Both the position numbers and the translations under genes were made by a program. Under the pieces are notes generated by a model. It was not told where the DNA came from. It saw only the letters and a program-made list of their open reading frames with translations, and searched no databases. From Candidatus Chlorohelix allophototropha (lineage in GTDB: Bacteria > Chloroflexota > Chloroflexia > Chloroheliales > Chloroheliaceae): a stretch of DNA of 64,000 bases. The stretch covers positions 2,284,934-2,348,933 of the forward strand of contig NZ_CP128399.1 of assembly GCF_030389965.1 (NCBI RefSeq), given 5' to 3'. Below, in pieces: positions 33,377 to 41,342 of this stretch. Positions within the stretch are counted from its first letter, which is position 1. Each line of letters opens with the position of its first letter.

Positions 33377-34933
33377 CTATTTTTTGAACCCACAGCAAGT
33401 AGGGAAGCCGTAGGTATTATCCTTAGCAAAAGACGTTTCGCTCTTACCCGTTAGGTCGTAGGAGCGTACTTCAACCGATTTGTCCCGTGCGCTTGGCTGG
33501 AACAAGTAGTATAGGCGCGTTCCATCTGCACTGAAAGTCGGGTTCAGGCGTGTACCGGCTTCAAGACCGCCCTCTCCGGCAATAATTTTAATCGGCTGAC
33601 CTGACCCGTCCAGAGTTACCAATTGAATACCTGCGGAATCTTTGTTGAGAAGAGGAACTGCCACTTTTTTGCCATCTGCCGAATATGCCGGACCCATCCG
33701 ATAATACGGCTTACTGCTCAGGAATGCCACACCCTCTGCACCATTATTGATATATGCCGCCAACATACTATCGGCGCTTCTATTGTTGTTATCCTCAATA
33801 GTTACCAATGTTTTTAATCCACTACCATCCCGGTTAACACTATACAGGTTAGAAACCTGATTAGGCATTGGGGTGGGGCTAGGAATAGCGGTAGGTGTAA
33901 GAAGCGGGGTTGTTGGCGTACCCCCTGCGGTTGTAGTTGCAACTGTAGTGGGGGTGTTGCTCGGCAATGGGCTAGGCGTAGGTGTTAAGAAAGATGCATT
34001 TAAATCTAAACCGGCAGAAAGGTAATTCGCATTAGGTGTGCCGTAGAAGATAATGTTCTTTCCATCCGGAGTATATGCCGGGAACCAAACTCCCAGATTA
34101 TTAGGCAACGTTAATTGTCGCACTGTTGCGCCCAATTTAGGCTCAACTGTAAAGGCTACCAAGTTTCGAAGTGAGAAAAATACAATCTCATTACCATCGG
34201 GTGCCCAAACCTGCCCAAGCGCGTCATAGGCGATTGCTTGCTCAGTACCGGGCTTGCCATCGGCGCTGATCACATAAAGTATGCGCACTGAGCCATCATT
34301 ATTTGGTCCGCGCCCATCTTTAGCTGTTTCCGAGCGCAGGAAAGCAATTTTCTTGCTATCTGGCGACCATGCCGGAGAAAAGCTGTTATAAGCCAGAGTA
34401 TGCAGCCCGGAACCATCATAGTTAACTATCTGTACGCCTGCGTTTTGGGCAGTAAAAGCAATCTGCTTTCCATCAGGCGACCACACCGGATTAGATTTAA
34501 TTTCAGGTGTATTGGTCAACTGCACAGCCTCTGAACCATCCGGATTAGCGGTGAAGAGTTGCTGCCCCTTCTGAGGATCAGGTGAAGCTAGGAACAAAAC
34601 TCGGTTACTAGTTTGGTTTGCCGCAGGTTGAGGCGGCGTTACATATGAACCAGCGGTCGGGGTAGGCGCGACAGTCGGTATAGGAACGGCAGTCGGTTGG
34701 GGTTTAAAGCTGAAACCGTCTGTAGCACGATACAACAAAGCCAATACTACAATAATTACTGGTAGCCCGATTATAAGCCCCCATCCGAAATTTTCCCGGA
34801 TAGTCTTCCACAAATCACGTTTTGGAGGTGGTACACTGCCGGGTGTTTTGTTACGACGTGATGGTGCTTCCTGTACTAACGGGCCAGCGCCCGGTTTATG
34901 ACTCCTGGGGGGTTTGGTTTTTTTGTCTGCCAT
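33377..34933 (-). CDS. Membrane-anchored TolB/PD40-like beta-propeller protein
   Basis: A 518-residue protein. The basic N-terminal tail (KKTKPPRSHKPGAGP) precedes one membrane segment (about residues 50-68), giving an extracellular C-terminal part. PD40/TolB repeats recur, for example EIKSNPVWSPDGKQIAFTA, LAYNSFSPAWSPDSKKIAFL and PTFSADGTRLYYLF. A Thr/Pro-rich low-complexity insertion (TPTPSPLPSNTPTTV) interrupts the propeller near residue 310. It is a cell-surface propeller of unknown ligand, related in plan to the lipoprotein at 26990. Confidence 0.85.
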   Translation of the reverse strand: MADKKTKPPRSHKPGAGPLVQEAPSRRNKTPGSVPPPKRDLWKTIRENFGWGLIIGLPVIIVVLALLYRATDGFSFKPQPTAVPIPTVAPTPTAGSYVTPPQPAANQTSNRVLFLASPDPQKGQQLFTANPDGSEAVQLTNTPEIKSNPVWSPDGKQIAFTAQNAGVQIVNYDGSGLHTLAYNSFSPAWSPDSKKIAFLRSETAKDGRGPNNDGSVRILYVISADGKPGTEQAIAYDALGQVWAPDGNEIVFFSLRNLVAFTVEPKLGATVRQLTLPNNLGVWFPAYTPDGKNIIFYGTPNANYLSAGLDLNASFLTPTPSPLPSNTPTTVATTTAGGTPTTPLLTPTAIPSPTPMPNQVSNLYSVNRDGSGLKTLVTIEDNNNRSADSMLAAYINNGAEGVAFLSSKPYYRMGPAYSADGKKVAVPLLNKDSAGIQLVTLDGSGQPIKIIAGEGGLEAGTRLNPTFSADGTRLYYLFQPSARDKSVEVRSYDLTGKSETSFAKDNTYGFPTCCGFKK

Positions 34934-35108
34934 TAGCCTTTAAATGCTCCTGAAACATTCTTTTTCGTAATAAGAACTATAATATTACAGGTTGAAGCCC
35001 TGACTGTCAAAAATCCGAATGCCGCGCAAAATTTCGGAAATAAGATAAGAATTAATGAGGTGTTATACAAGGAACTCTCATTCAGAGAAATTCAGCTATA
35101 GCAGATAG

Positions 35109-35495
35109 TTATTTTTTTACTTGTGCTTCTATTTCCTCCAATATTTGGCTTAAAGCATTGGCAGTCTCAACCTCATATTGATTGGTTTTCAGTCTATTTC
35201 GAATCAGTTCAAGAAAAATATGTACTCTGTCCCCTTCAATTTTGCGAGCCGCCAACAATTTTTGTAACCATCCCAATTCTGAATTTACCAGGAAGGGTAA
35301 TCCTACTTGCAAAGAACTAATCAATACATCTCGGAAACTGTTAACTCCTTCTATTGAGAAAGAATGTAATTCTACAGGTTTATAACGCTTGTAAATAGAA
35401 GGTTCATTGAGCATAGACTGGTATAAATCTTCGATCAGGTCAGGTGTTATCTCAATTAACATTGTACATATTTGTTTAACTTGTGCTTCGTCCAT
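35109..35495 (-). CDS. Helical protein of unknown function (128 residues)
   Basis: A soluble, helix-rich 128-residue protein (LIEITPDLIEDLYQSMLNEP, then HIFLELIRNRLKTNQYEVET). No family is securely recognised. The helix pattern could suit an RsbR-type N-terminal or globin-like sensor fold, but the key residues for those are not evident. It is a single gene between terminators. A strong terminator for the upstream OsmC gene separates the two, so it should have its own promoter. Confidence 0.65.
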   Translation of the reverse strand: MDEAQVKQICTMLIEITPDLIEDLYQSMLNEPSIYKRYKPVELHSFSIEGVNSFRDVLISSLQVGLPFLVNSELGWLQKLLAARKIEGDRVHIFLELIRNRLKTNQYEVETANALSQILEEIEAQVKK

Positions 35496-35531
35496 ACGAT
35501 AACTCCTCAGTTATAAAATATTAGCTTGTTA

Positions 35532-35576
35532 TTCAAAAGGCGGGTGCTACGTAATAATTACACCCGCCTTTTGAAA
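35532..35576 (-). terminator. Strong terminator of the OsmC gene at 35650
   Basis: A 15-bp inverted repeat (TTCAAAAGGCGGGTG with CACCCGCCTTTTGAA) with a 14-base loop. It lies downstream of the OsmC gene on the minus strand and upstream of the 35109 gene. Confidence 0.85.
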
Positions 35577-35649
35577 GAGCGGCACGTTTTCTTAACTGCT
35601 CTAACAGCCCCGCGCACTGATACTTCTTAACACCATAATCATGCTAAAT

Positions 35650-36078
35650 TTAGCCGACCAACTTGGCTTCCAGCAAGATTTCGACTCCCGTGAGCGCTCT
35701 GGATACTATACAGGTCTTGCGCGTATTTTCCGCAAATTCCTGGAAAGCGCTATTATCCAATCCCGGTACTTCTGCTTCGGTTGATAATTCAATAGTGGTA
35801 ATCTTGAAGCCCCCTTCCACCAATGCCAAATTCACTTTAGCTTCGGTGCGAACGCTTTTGGGAGTATGTCCTGCTTGACTGAGTCCGTGTGCCAACGCCA
35901 TCGAGAAACATCCAGCTTCGGCTGCACCCAATAGCTCTTCAGGGTTTGTATCTCCGCTGTTTTCAAACCGCGAAATGAAAGTGAAAGGTCCTTCAAAGGC
36001 TCCACTACCCACTTTCAAAGTGCCTTTACCATCTTTCAGGTTGCCTTCCCATGTCGCGCTTGCTTTTCTAATTGCCAT
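35650..36078 (-). CDS. osmC: OsmC-family peroxidase
   Basis: A 142-residue OsmC protein (ATG at 36078, eight bases after GGAG; the ATG at 36084 would be only two bases from it). Cys57 in AAEAGCFSMALAHGL and Cys123 in TRKTCIVSRAL are the peroxidatic and resolving residues. TNPEELLGAAEAG and KASATWEGNLKDGKG are typical of true OsmC. It reduces organic and inorganic hydroperoxides in the cytoplasm. It is a distinct branch from the OsmC-like protein at 22449. Confidence 0.92.
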   Translation of the reverse strand: MAIRKASATWEGNLKDGKGTLKVGSGAFEGPFTFISRFENSGDTNPEELLGAAEAGCFSMALAHGLSQAGHTPKSVRTEAKVNLALVEGGFKITTIELSTEAEVPGLDNSAFQEFAENTRKTCIVSRALTGVEILLEAKLVG

Positions 36079-36463
36079 TATCATTTCTCCTAATCTTATA
36101 AAAATCCATTGAGTTACATCTTTAGTTTATCTTATGTGAGTGGCTACAGTCCAATAATTTTCCTTTTAACTTTTCTTTCGAAGTAATATGTCTTTTCCAT
36201 CCCTATCGCTGTTCATTTAGCAATCTTGGCGGAATTTGCTAACTATGTCGACGTTGGTTATAAGACCACCATAGAGATTCAAGGAATCTAGTTACCTGCG
36301 TAGATATTTTAGAAAAACACATATATAGTTGACCAAAATGAAGCTAATTTCCGAAATTTACATCAGGGAATCCAGCCTTGCTTATCCGATTCAAATCCAA
36401 AAGGGCGAGGCTTATGGCGTAACACGCGAGAAATCGTTTTATGTAGCTTTACCTAATCATTCA
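36079..36463. other. Intergenic region (385 bp) between the OsmC and nadE genes
   Basis: No strong gene is seen. A 48-codon plus-strand frame from ATG 36338 runs into the 3' end of nadE; it lacks a ribosome site and recognisable motifs. The left part should hold the OsmC promoter. Confidence 0.4.
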
Positions 36464-37360
36464 TCAATAATCCACCGGGCGTAAATAATAATCGTTTATC
36501 GAAGTGCTGCTGAGCATAGCGGTGGTGGGCAGGTGGCGTTTCCAGTGAGTGCTGTCGAGCCTCCCCTTTACCAAATCAACCTCGCTTGCTGGAAAGCCTG
36601 ATTCGATAATTCGCTCTCGGTTGTAGCCGCGTAACAGCAAAGCCAGAATCTTATCAGCTTTGTAGTAGCTAATACCAAAATCGCCTTCATCGGTCTGTCC
36701 CTGAATTAAATCGGCGCTGGCTGGTTTATCTACGATAACCGAAGGCACTCCCATAAAGCGGGCAAGTTCCCACACCTGCGTTTTGTAGAGATCGCCAATC
36801 GGATTGATGGGCGGCGAGTCATCAGCGTGCCAAGTATAGTAACCGAATAGCCGCTCACTTTTGTTGCCCGTACCCACCGGAAGGGCGTGATACCTTTCTG
36901 ATTGGTCAAAGATAATAATCATCCTCTGGCGTGCCATCACATTACCGCGCCGTCGTCCACTAGCTTCCGGCTCATACGCGCCGATATAACCCTCTACTGC
37001 TCCGGTTATCTCAATGGTGCGGGTTTCAATGCCTAATGCATCAATGACCAGTTGGGCGTGTTCAAGACTTTCGGGATTGCTGGTACGGTAGGGCATACGA
37101 ATAGCCACCACATTTTTCGGTCCCAACGCTTCGGCACATAGGTAAGCCACTAACGCGCTATCTACTCCCCCTGAAAGCCCGATGATTGCCTTATTGTAGT
37201 TGCGCCTGCGAATAATTTCATCGCGGAGAAAGGCTACGAGCCAATCTCGCACCAACGCTGGGTTTACTTGGATTAAGTGTGAAGCAATCTCGTCTCCGCT
37301 CAGATTAGGTTGCTTGATAAGGCGAAATCTCTTGGTTTCTGACGTAAATTTATGATTCAT
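36464..37360 (-). CDS. nadE: NAD+ synthase, catalytic domain only
   Basis: A 298-residue NAD synthase of the adenine nucleotide alpha-hydrolase fold. The PP-loop is GLSGGVDSAL (61-70). Further conserved parts are VAIRMPYRTSNPESLEHA, GTGNKSERLFGYYTWHAD and YKTQVWELARFMG. It makes NAD+ from deamido-NAD+, ATP and ammonia. The glutaminase (nitrilase) domain that is usually fused to the bacterial two-domain form is encoded by the next upstream gene at 37375, with 14 bases between. Together they could act as a split glutamine-dependent enzyme. Confidence 0.92.
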   Translation of the reverse strand: MNHKFTSETKRFRLIKQPNLSGDEIASHLIQVNPALVRDWLVAFLRDEIIRRRNYNKAIIGLSGGVDSALVAYLCAEALGPKNVVAIRMPYRTSNPESLEHAQLVIDALGIETRTIEITGAVEGYIGAYEPEASGRRRGNVMARQRMIIIFDQSERYHALPVGTGNKSERLFGYYTWHADDSPPINPIGDLYKTQVWELARFMGVPSVIVDKPASADLIQGQTDEGDFGISYYKADKILALLLRGYNRERIIESGFPASEVDLVKGRLDSTHWKRHLPTTAMLSSTSINDYYLRPVDY

Positions 37361-37374
37361 AGGTTAATTTCCTC

Positions 37375-38283
37375 TTAGTGGCGCTCAATAGCATTTAGTT
37401 CTGTAATCAGGTCGGGCAAGCTGTTGAGTAAATCAGCCAGCAAAGGGTTTTCCGCCCGCGCTACTATCATATCTCGCACATCTAGTTCAACCGATAACAG
37501 GCATTCTTCGGCAACAGGTCCGTTCAAAATTACCTCACCAAAGGGGTTGGTCACAATTGAACCGCCAATAAAACCCTTGCCCCCTTCAAAGCCCACTAGG
37601 TTCGTCAACACGGTATAAAGATTATGCTCGTCCGAGATATTTTTTACCAGTTCCCGCCAGCGTGTCAGGTTACCGGGTTCGTGTGTTTCAAAGTGACGCG
37701 CCGGACTGGCATTACCCACAAAGATTACCTGTGCGCCTTGTAAAGCCAGAATTGTGCTGGTGATGCTATGCCATACATCTTCGCAAATTAGAATACCAAA
37801 CTTGCCGAAGCGGGTATCAAACGCTGCCACGCGCCTACCCCTGCTCACAAAACGCTCTTCATCAAATACGCCATAGGTTGGCAGGAAAAACTTGCGGTGG
37901 TTGTGGATAATACCGGGTTTCCAGATGCCTTGTGATTGCCGTTCTGCGCCGAGCGTAAGGTATAGAGCCGCGTTAAAAAACACACCGTTTACTTCCTCAT
38001 AATAACCGAGCGTAATATCCAATAGGGGCGCATCCAATCCTCGCCGCTTCAGGTATTCGCTTTGCAAGTCTTCAAACACTCTTTGCTGCTTACGGGCTGA
38101 TTCGCGCACCCCACCTTCCAGAAAATAGCCGTTCATAGCCGTTTCAGGCATGGCAATTATATCTACATCCAGATTATCCGCTTCAATTTGCTCGAAGATG
38201 TCGCCGATGCGGCTCAAGTTGTGATTATAATCTCCCTTTTTGGGATGGAACTGTGCCAACAGAACTTTAAGCTTATCGGACAT
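37375..38283 (-). CDS. Nitrilase-family amidohydrolase, probable glutaminase partner of NadE
   Basis: A 302-residue carbon-nitrogen hydrolase. The Glu-Lys-Cys triad is Glu47 in MPETAMNGY, Lys131 in NHRKFFLPTYG and Cys167 in GILICEDVWHS. The start at 38283 is preferred, because AAAGGTGA lies just upstream; an upstream ATG at 38322 adds 13 residues without support. The gene lies directly before nadE on the same strand, and the ICEDVWH and FLPTYGVFDE regions resemble the glutaminase domain of glutamine-dependent NAD synthases. It would release ammonia from glutamine for NadE; this is inferred from context. Confidence 0.88.
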   Translation of the reverse strand: MSDKLKVLLAQFHPKKGDYNHNLSRIGDIFEQIEADNLDVDIIAMPETAMNGYFLEGGVRESARKQQRVFEDLQSEYLKRRGLDAPLLDITLGYYEEVNGVFFNAALYLTLGAERQSQGIWKPGIIHNHRKFFLPTYGVFDEERFVSRGRRVAAFDTRFGKFGILICEDVWHSITSTILALQGAQVIFVGNASPARHFETHEPGNLTRWRELVKNISDEHNLYTVLTNLVGFEGGKGFIGGSIVTNPFGEVILNGPVAEECLLSVELDVRDMIVARAENPLLADLLNSLPDLITELNAIERH

Positions 38284-38473
38284 GGCGTCACCTTTCAGAA
38301 ATTCTGAGTTAATGTCAAACATACATTAACTGGCATTATAGGAGAAGAATCGGGCAATTTCAAGTCATTTGCGAAGCTGTAATAGCCATTGTAATGTAAA
38401 CTGATTACAATTTTGTTACATCGTTTATATTCTTGAGTTCTATTAGCTACTTTCAACAAAAAGCGAGGATAGG

Positions 38474-40051
38474 ATGATTGAACAACCATTACCCGCGCGA
38501 AAAATTGCACTACAAAATGAGGGTATCCTACTATGGCAGGCTTACTTGTTGGTGTTTATCAGCAGTTCCAGCGGATTAATTTTAGAAATGGTAGCCAGCC
38601 GTATAATGGCTCCTTTTGCGGGCACTTCGCTATATACTTGGACAAGCGTAATCGGGGTGGCGCTGGCAGGGATAAGCTTTGGTAATTGGTTGGGCGGCAG
38701 ACTTGCAGATAGAAGCGCTTCTTTCCAACTATTGCGCCGTCTATACTATGTAGGCGGGCTGACCAGTTTATTGATTATACCCTTGACATTACCGGTCATG
38801 GGCAGCGACCCTATCAACGGTTTGCCGTTGCAATTGCGGGTTTTGGTTTCGGCAGCACTCTTGTTTTTCGTCCCGTGTAGCGTCTTTGGCACAATATCTC
38901 CGGTTGTTATCAAACTATCCCTCAAAGACTTGACTACGGCAGGGGGTAAAGTCGGTTCAATATATGCCGTTTCTACGCTAGGCAGCATCGTTGGAACTTT
39001 TGCAACCGGCTTTTTTCTTATTTCTCTTTTCGGCACTACAATGATAGTGTGGCTGGTCAGCCTTTTAATGCTGCTTACCGGGGCAATTCTCTGTCTCTTG
39101 TTCAGCAGTGAAGGTCGTCCCAACCGTCAATACTTTATGGAAGTGGGGTTGGTGCTGGTTATATTTATCGCTATATCTGCTCCCAATTTCCTGAACGGTA
39201 GAATTAACGGTTTTTGTTTCAAAGAAACCGATTATTATTGTATTCGAGTGCAGGATGGCGTAACTCCGGATGGTCGTCCGGCTAAAGCTATGATGCTAGA
39301 CCTGTTAATCCATAACTTTATCGTACCTGATTTGGCGGAATTAGGGGGCTATGGCTACGAGCAAGTATATGGAGATGTCGCTAAATGGATGAACCGCCAA
39401 GACGAGAAGATTGATTTATTGGTTATCGGGGCGGGCGCATTTAGTTTCCCACGTTTTGTCAGGTCAAATTTCTCTGATAGTAGCGCAACTGCGTTAGAAA
39501 TTGATCCCGGAGTGGTTGAGGTAGCGCATAATCAATTTGCCTTGTCGCGCAATACCGATATAAATATCTTCACCGAAGATGCCCGCACCTATATGAATCG
39601 GAAAGATATAGCGGGAAAATACAGCCTTGTGCAGGGCGATGCCTTTCTGGATGTTACTCCGCCTTACCACCTCACCACATATGAATTTAATGAGCGGGTA
39701 AAAAACGCCATGAGTTCAAACGGAATCTACATGGTGAATCTAATTGATATTGGGGCTTATGGCGATTATCTCCGTTCAATGCTCTTCACCATGCATCACT
39801 CTTATAAGAATATAGCGGTTTACGTGCCGGGTGGGGATCTTTATACGCCTGACCGCCAAACTTTCGTAGTAGTAGCCTCGAATCGTGAGGATACCTATCC
39901 TGAAACGCCAAACTGGAAGTTGTTTACCTATCCCGAATTGCAGGAATATTTATCTAAAGGTAAAGCGATTCTGCTTACCGATGATTACGTTCCGGTGGAT
40001 AACCTGTTGCTTCCGGTGGTAAATAAAGAACTTGATAGGTCAAAACATTAG
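38474..40051 (+). CDS. Membrane protein with spermidine-synthase-like C-terminal domain
   Basis: A 525-residue protein. About seven membrane segments occupy residues 20-250 (SSGLILEMVASRIMAPFAG, then WLGGRLADR). A Rossmann-fold domain of the spermidine/spermine synthase superfamily follows (LLVIGAGAFSFPRFVRSNF, ATALEIDPGVVEVAHNQF and EDARTYMN). The fusion is a known bacterial arrangement, but the substrate is unclear and many members are not polyamine synthases. The catalytic Asp of true spermidine synthases seems replaced (LVQGDAFLDVTPP). It is a single gene. Confidence 0.88.
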   Translation: MIEQPLPARKIALQNEGILLWQAYLLVFISSSSGLILEMVASRIMAPFAGTSLYTWTSVIGVALAGISFGNWLGGRLADRSASFQLLRRLYYVGGLTSLLIIPLTLPVMGSDPINGLPLQLRVLVSAALLFFVPCSVFGTISPVVIKLSLKDLTTAGGKVGSIYAVSTLGSIVGTFATGFFLISLFGTTMIVWLVSLLMLLTGAILCLLFSSEGRPNRQYFMEVGLVLVIFIAISAPNFLNGRINGFCFKETDYYCIRVQDGVTPDGRPAKAMMLDLLIHNFIVPDLAELGGYGYEQVYGDVAKWMNRQDEKIDLLVIGAGAFSFPRFVRSNFSDSSATALEIDPGVVEVAHNQFALSRNTDINIFTEDARTYMNRKDIAGKYSLVQGDAFLDVTPPYHLTTYEFNERVKNAMSSNGIYMVNLIDIGAYGDYLRSMLFTMHHSYKNIAVYVPGGDLYTPDRQTFVVVASNREDTYPETPNWKLFTYPELQEYLSKGKAILLTDDYVPVDNLLLPVVNKELDRSKH

Positions 40052-40347
40052 GAAGTAAGCTCAGAATAAGGTTAAGCCCTCAATAGTTAGTCGGAATAAC
40101 TGGGTTCTTAATAAGTTAAAAGGGCATTATGGACTCCAAAAGCCCACCGGAAATTCACTTTGTATACCCTAAGCTACTTGACCATAGCAGGCGTCAGGAT
40201 TTAGAATCTAATGTGATATAATCGTAGTTAATGTAAGGAATCTGTTCTTCTGTTGCGCCGTATTAGGTACTCTAAAAGACCTGTGAAAATAAAGCTGGAA
40301 ACGAATCTATCTATAATGGGTACGTTTACCCGGAAAGCCTCGTAACG

Positions 40348-40977
40348 ATGCAAACCAAAAAAAAAGATAAAACTACACGCTCCTCTAATCCTTTCAAAAA
40401 TGACCCTTTTTTAACAGTAACTGTCACTTGGTCTCTGGGTTTAGTTGCTATGGTTTTGGTGCTAACTTTTGTAAGCTATCAGCTAGAAGATCGCTATAAC
40501 TTGTTGGTAACCGGCATTCCCTTCTTTGTAACGCTCTTTGGCTGTGCTTACATGGTCAAGTTTATTGGGCGCAGACCAGTCTTTTATACCGGTATGGCAG
40601 GGTTCTTTGTTGGCGTAGGGCTTGCTTTCGTCGGTTTAGTGGAAGAATTGCTCAGCGGTTTGTATTGGGAGTCCTTCGCCCGTTTCATCTTTGTCTCCAT
40701 AGCACGCGGCGCACCACTGGTATTTGTGGGAATGTTCGCAGGTTGGTGGTCAACACGCGGTCGAATCCCGATTGAGATTGAAATTCCGGGCAAGAAAGAA
40801 GTAGAAGCAGCAACTAAATCCGGCTTAGCCGAGCCTCCTCCCCGTATAGTAACTCCGCTTTCGGCAATGCCCGGTTCCAAAGCAACCAACGCCGCTATAC
40901 TGAATCAACTCGAAAAAGACCCAGCCTCGTTGCTTTCCGAACGGGAACGTCATAAGCGTTTTAAGGGTTCAAATTAA
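40348..40977 (+). CDS. Membrane protein of unknown function (209 residues)
   Basis: A short basic N-terminus precedes four hydrophobic segments (about residues 27-45, 55-70, 78-100 and 115-135), and a soluble Pro/Ala-rich C-terminus ends ERERHKRFKGSN. The family is not recognised. A hairpin terminator follows eleven bases after the stop. The ATG at 40348 lacks a strong ribosome site. It could be an accessory membrane component; nothing in the neighbours gives a role. Confidence 0.6.
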   Translation: MQTKKKDKTTRSSNPFKNDPFLTVTVTWSLGLVAMVLVLTFVSYQLEDRYNLLVTGIPFFVTLFGCAYMVKFIGRRPVFYTGMAGFFVGVGLAFVGLVEELLSGLYWESFARFIFVSIARGAPLVFVGMFAGWWSTRGRIPIEIEIPGKKEVEAATKSGLAEPPPRIVTPLSAMPGSKATNAAILNQLEKDPASLLSERERHKRFKGSN

Positions 40978-40987
40978 TAATTCGATT

Positions 40988-41018
40988 AGAGATTCGTGCC
41001 ACACGCGAGTCTCTATTT
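40988..41018 (+). terminator. Terminator of the 209-residue membrane protein gene
   Basis: AGAGATTCG pairs with CGAGTCTCT (one T-G pair) across a 9-base loop; ATTT follows. Confidence 0.6.
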
Positions 41019-41342
41019 GTGTTCAGTGTAACCGTTTAGATTTATAAACGTTTTATCATTAGGGACATTAGACAAAAAATAGTTAGTCATGTTAGACTAG
41101 CCCAGGTTTAGAATTGTCCCCTTTCTAACCTGATATGGTTCCGGCAATATCACCTTACAAGCGCGGTACAAATATTTGTGAACCTGCTTATGGGAGATGG
41201 AAAGGCATCTGTTAATTCGTTGCGTTTTGCTTAACGCATTACAGGCACATAGCTAATAGCCGGTGTTAAGGTTAAGGGTCCGGGTTTAGCCCGGTTTGAA
41301 TGTTAGTGCATCCAATTTGCTAGGTTCGCAAGGAGGAAACCT
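41019..41342 (+). promoter_or_regulatory. Long structured leader upstream of the glycosidase gene
   Basis: About 320 bases without a gene. The right part has two neat hairpins: TGCGTT with AACGCA (41221-41238) and CCGGG with CCCGG (41280-41294). A strong AAGGAGG ribosome site lies at 41330-41336. It matches no riboswitch class I can recognise (c-di-GMP and c-di-AMP types were considered). It may be a 5' regulatory leader. Confidence 0.4.

Noticed and set aside
36338-36484. A 48-codon plus-strand frame running into the nadE 3' end
   Set aside because: No ribosome site, no recognisable motif, and it overlaps nadE; probably chance.
41100-41342. A c-di-GMP or c-di-AMP riboswitch in the glycosidase leader
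   Set aside because: The conserved core sequences of those classes are not present.
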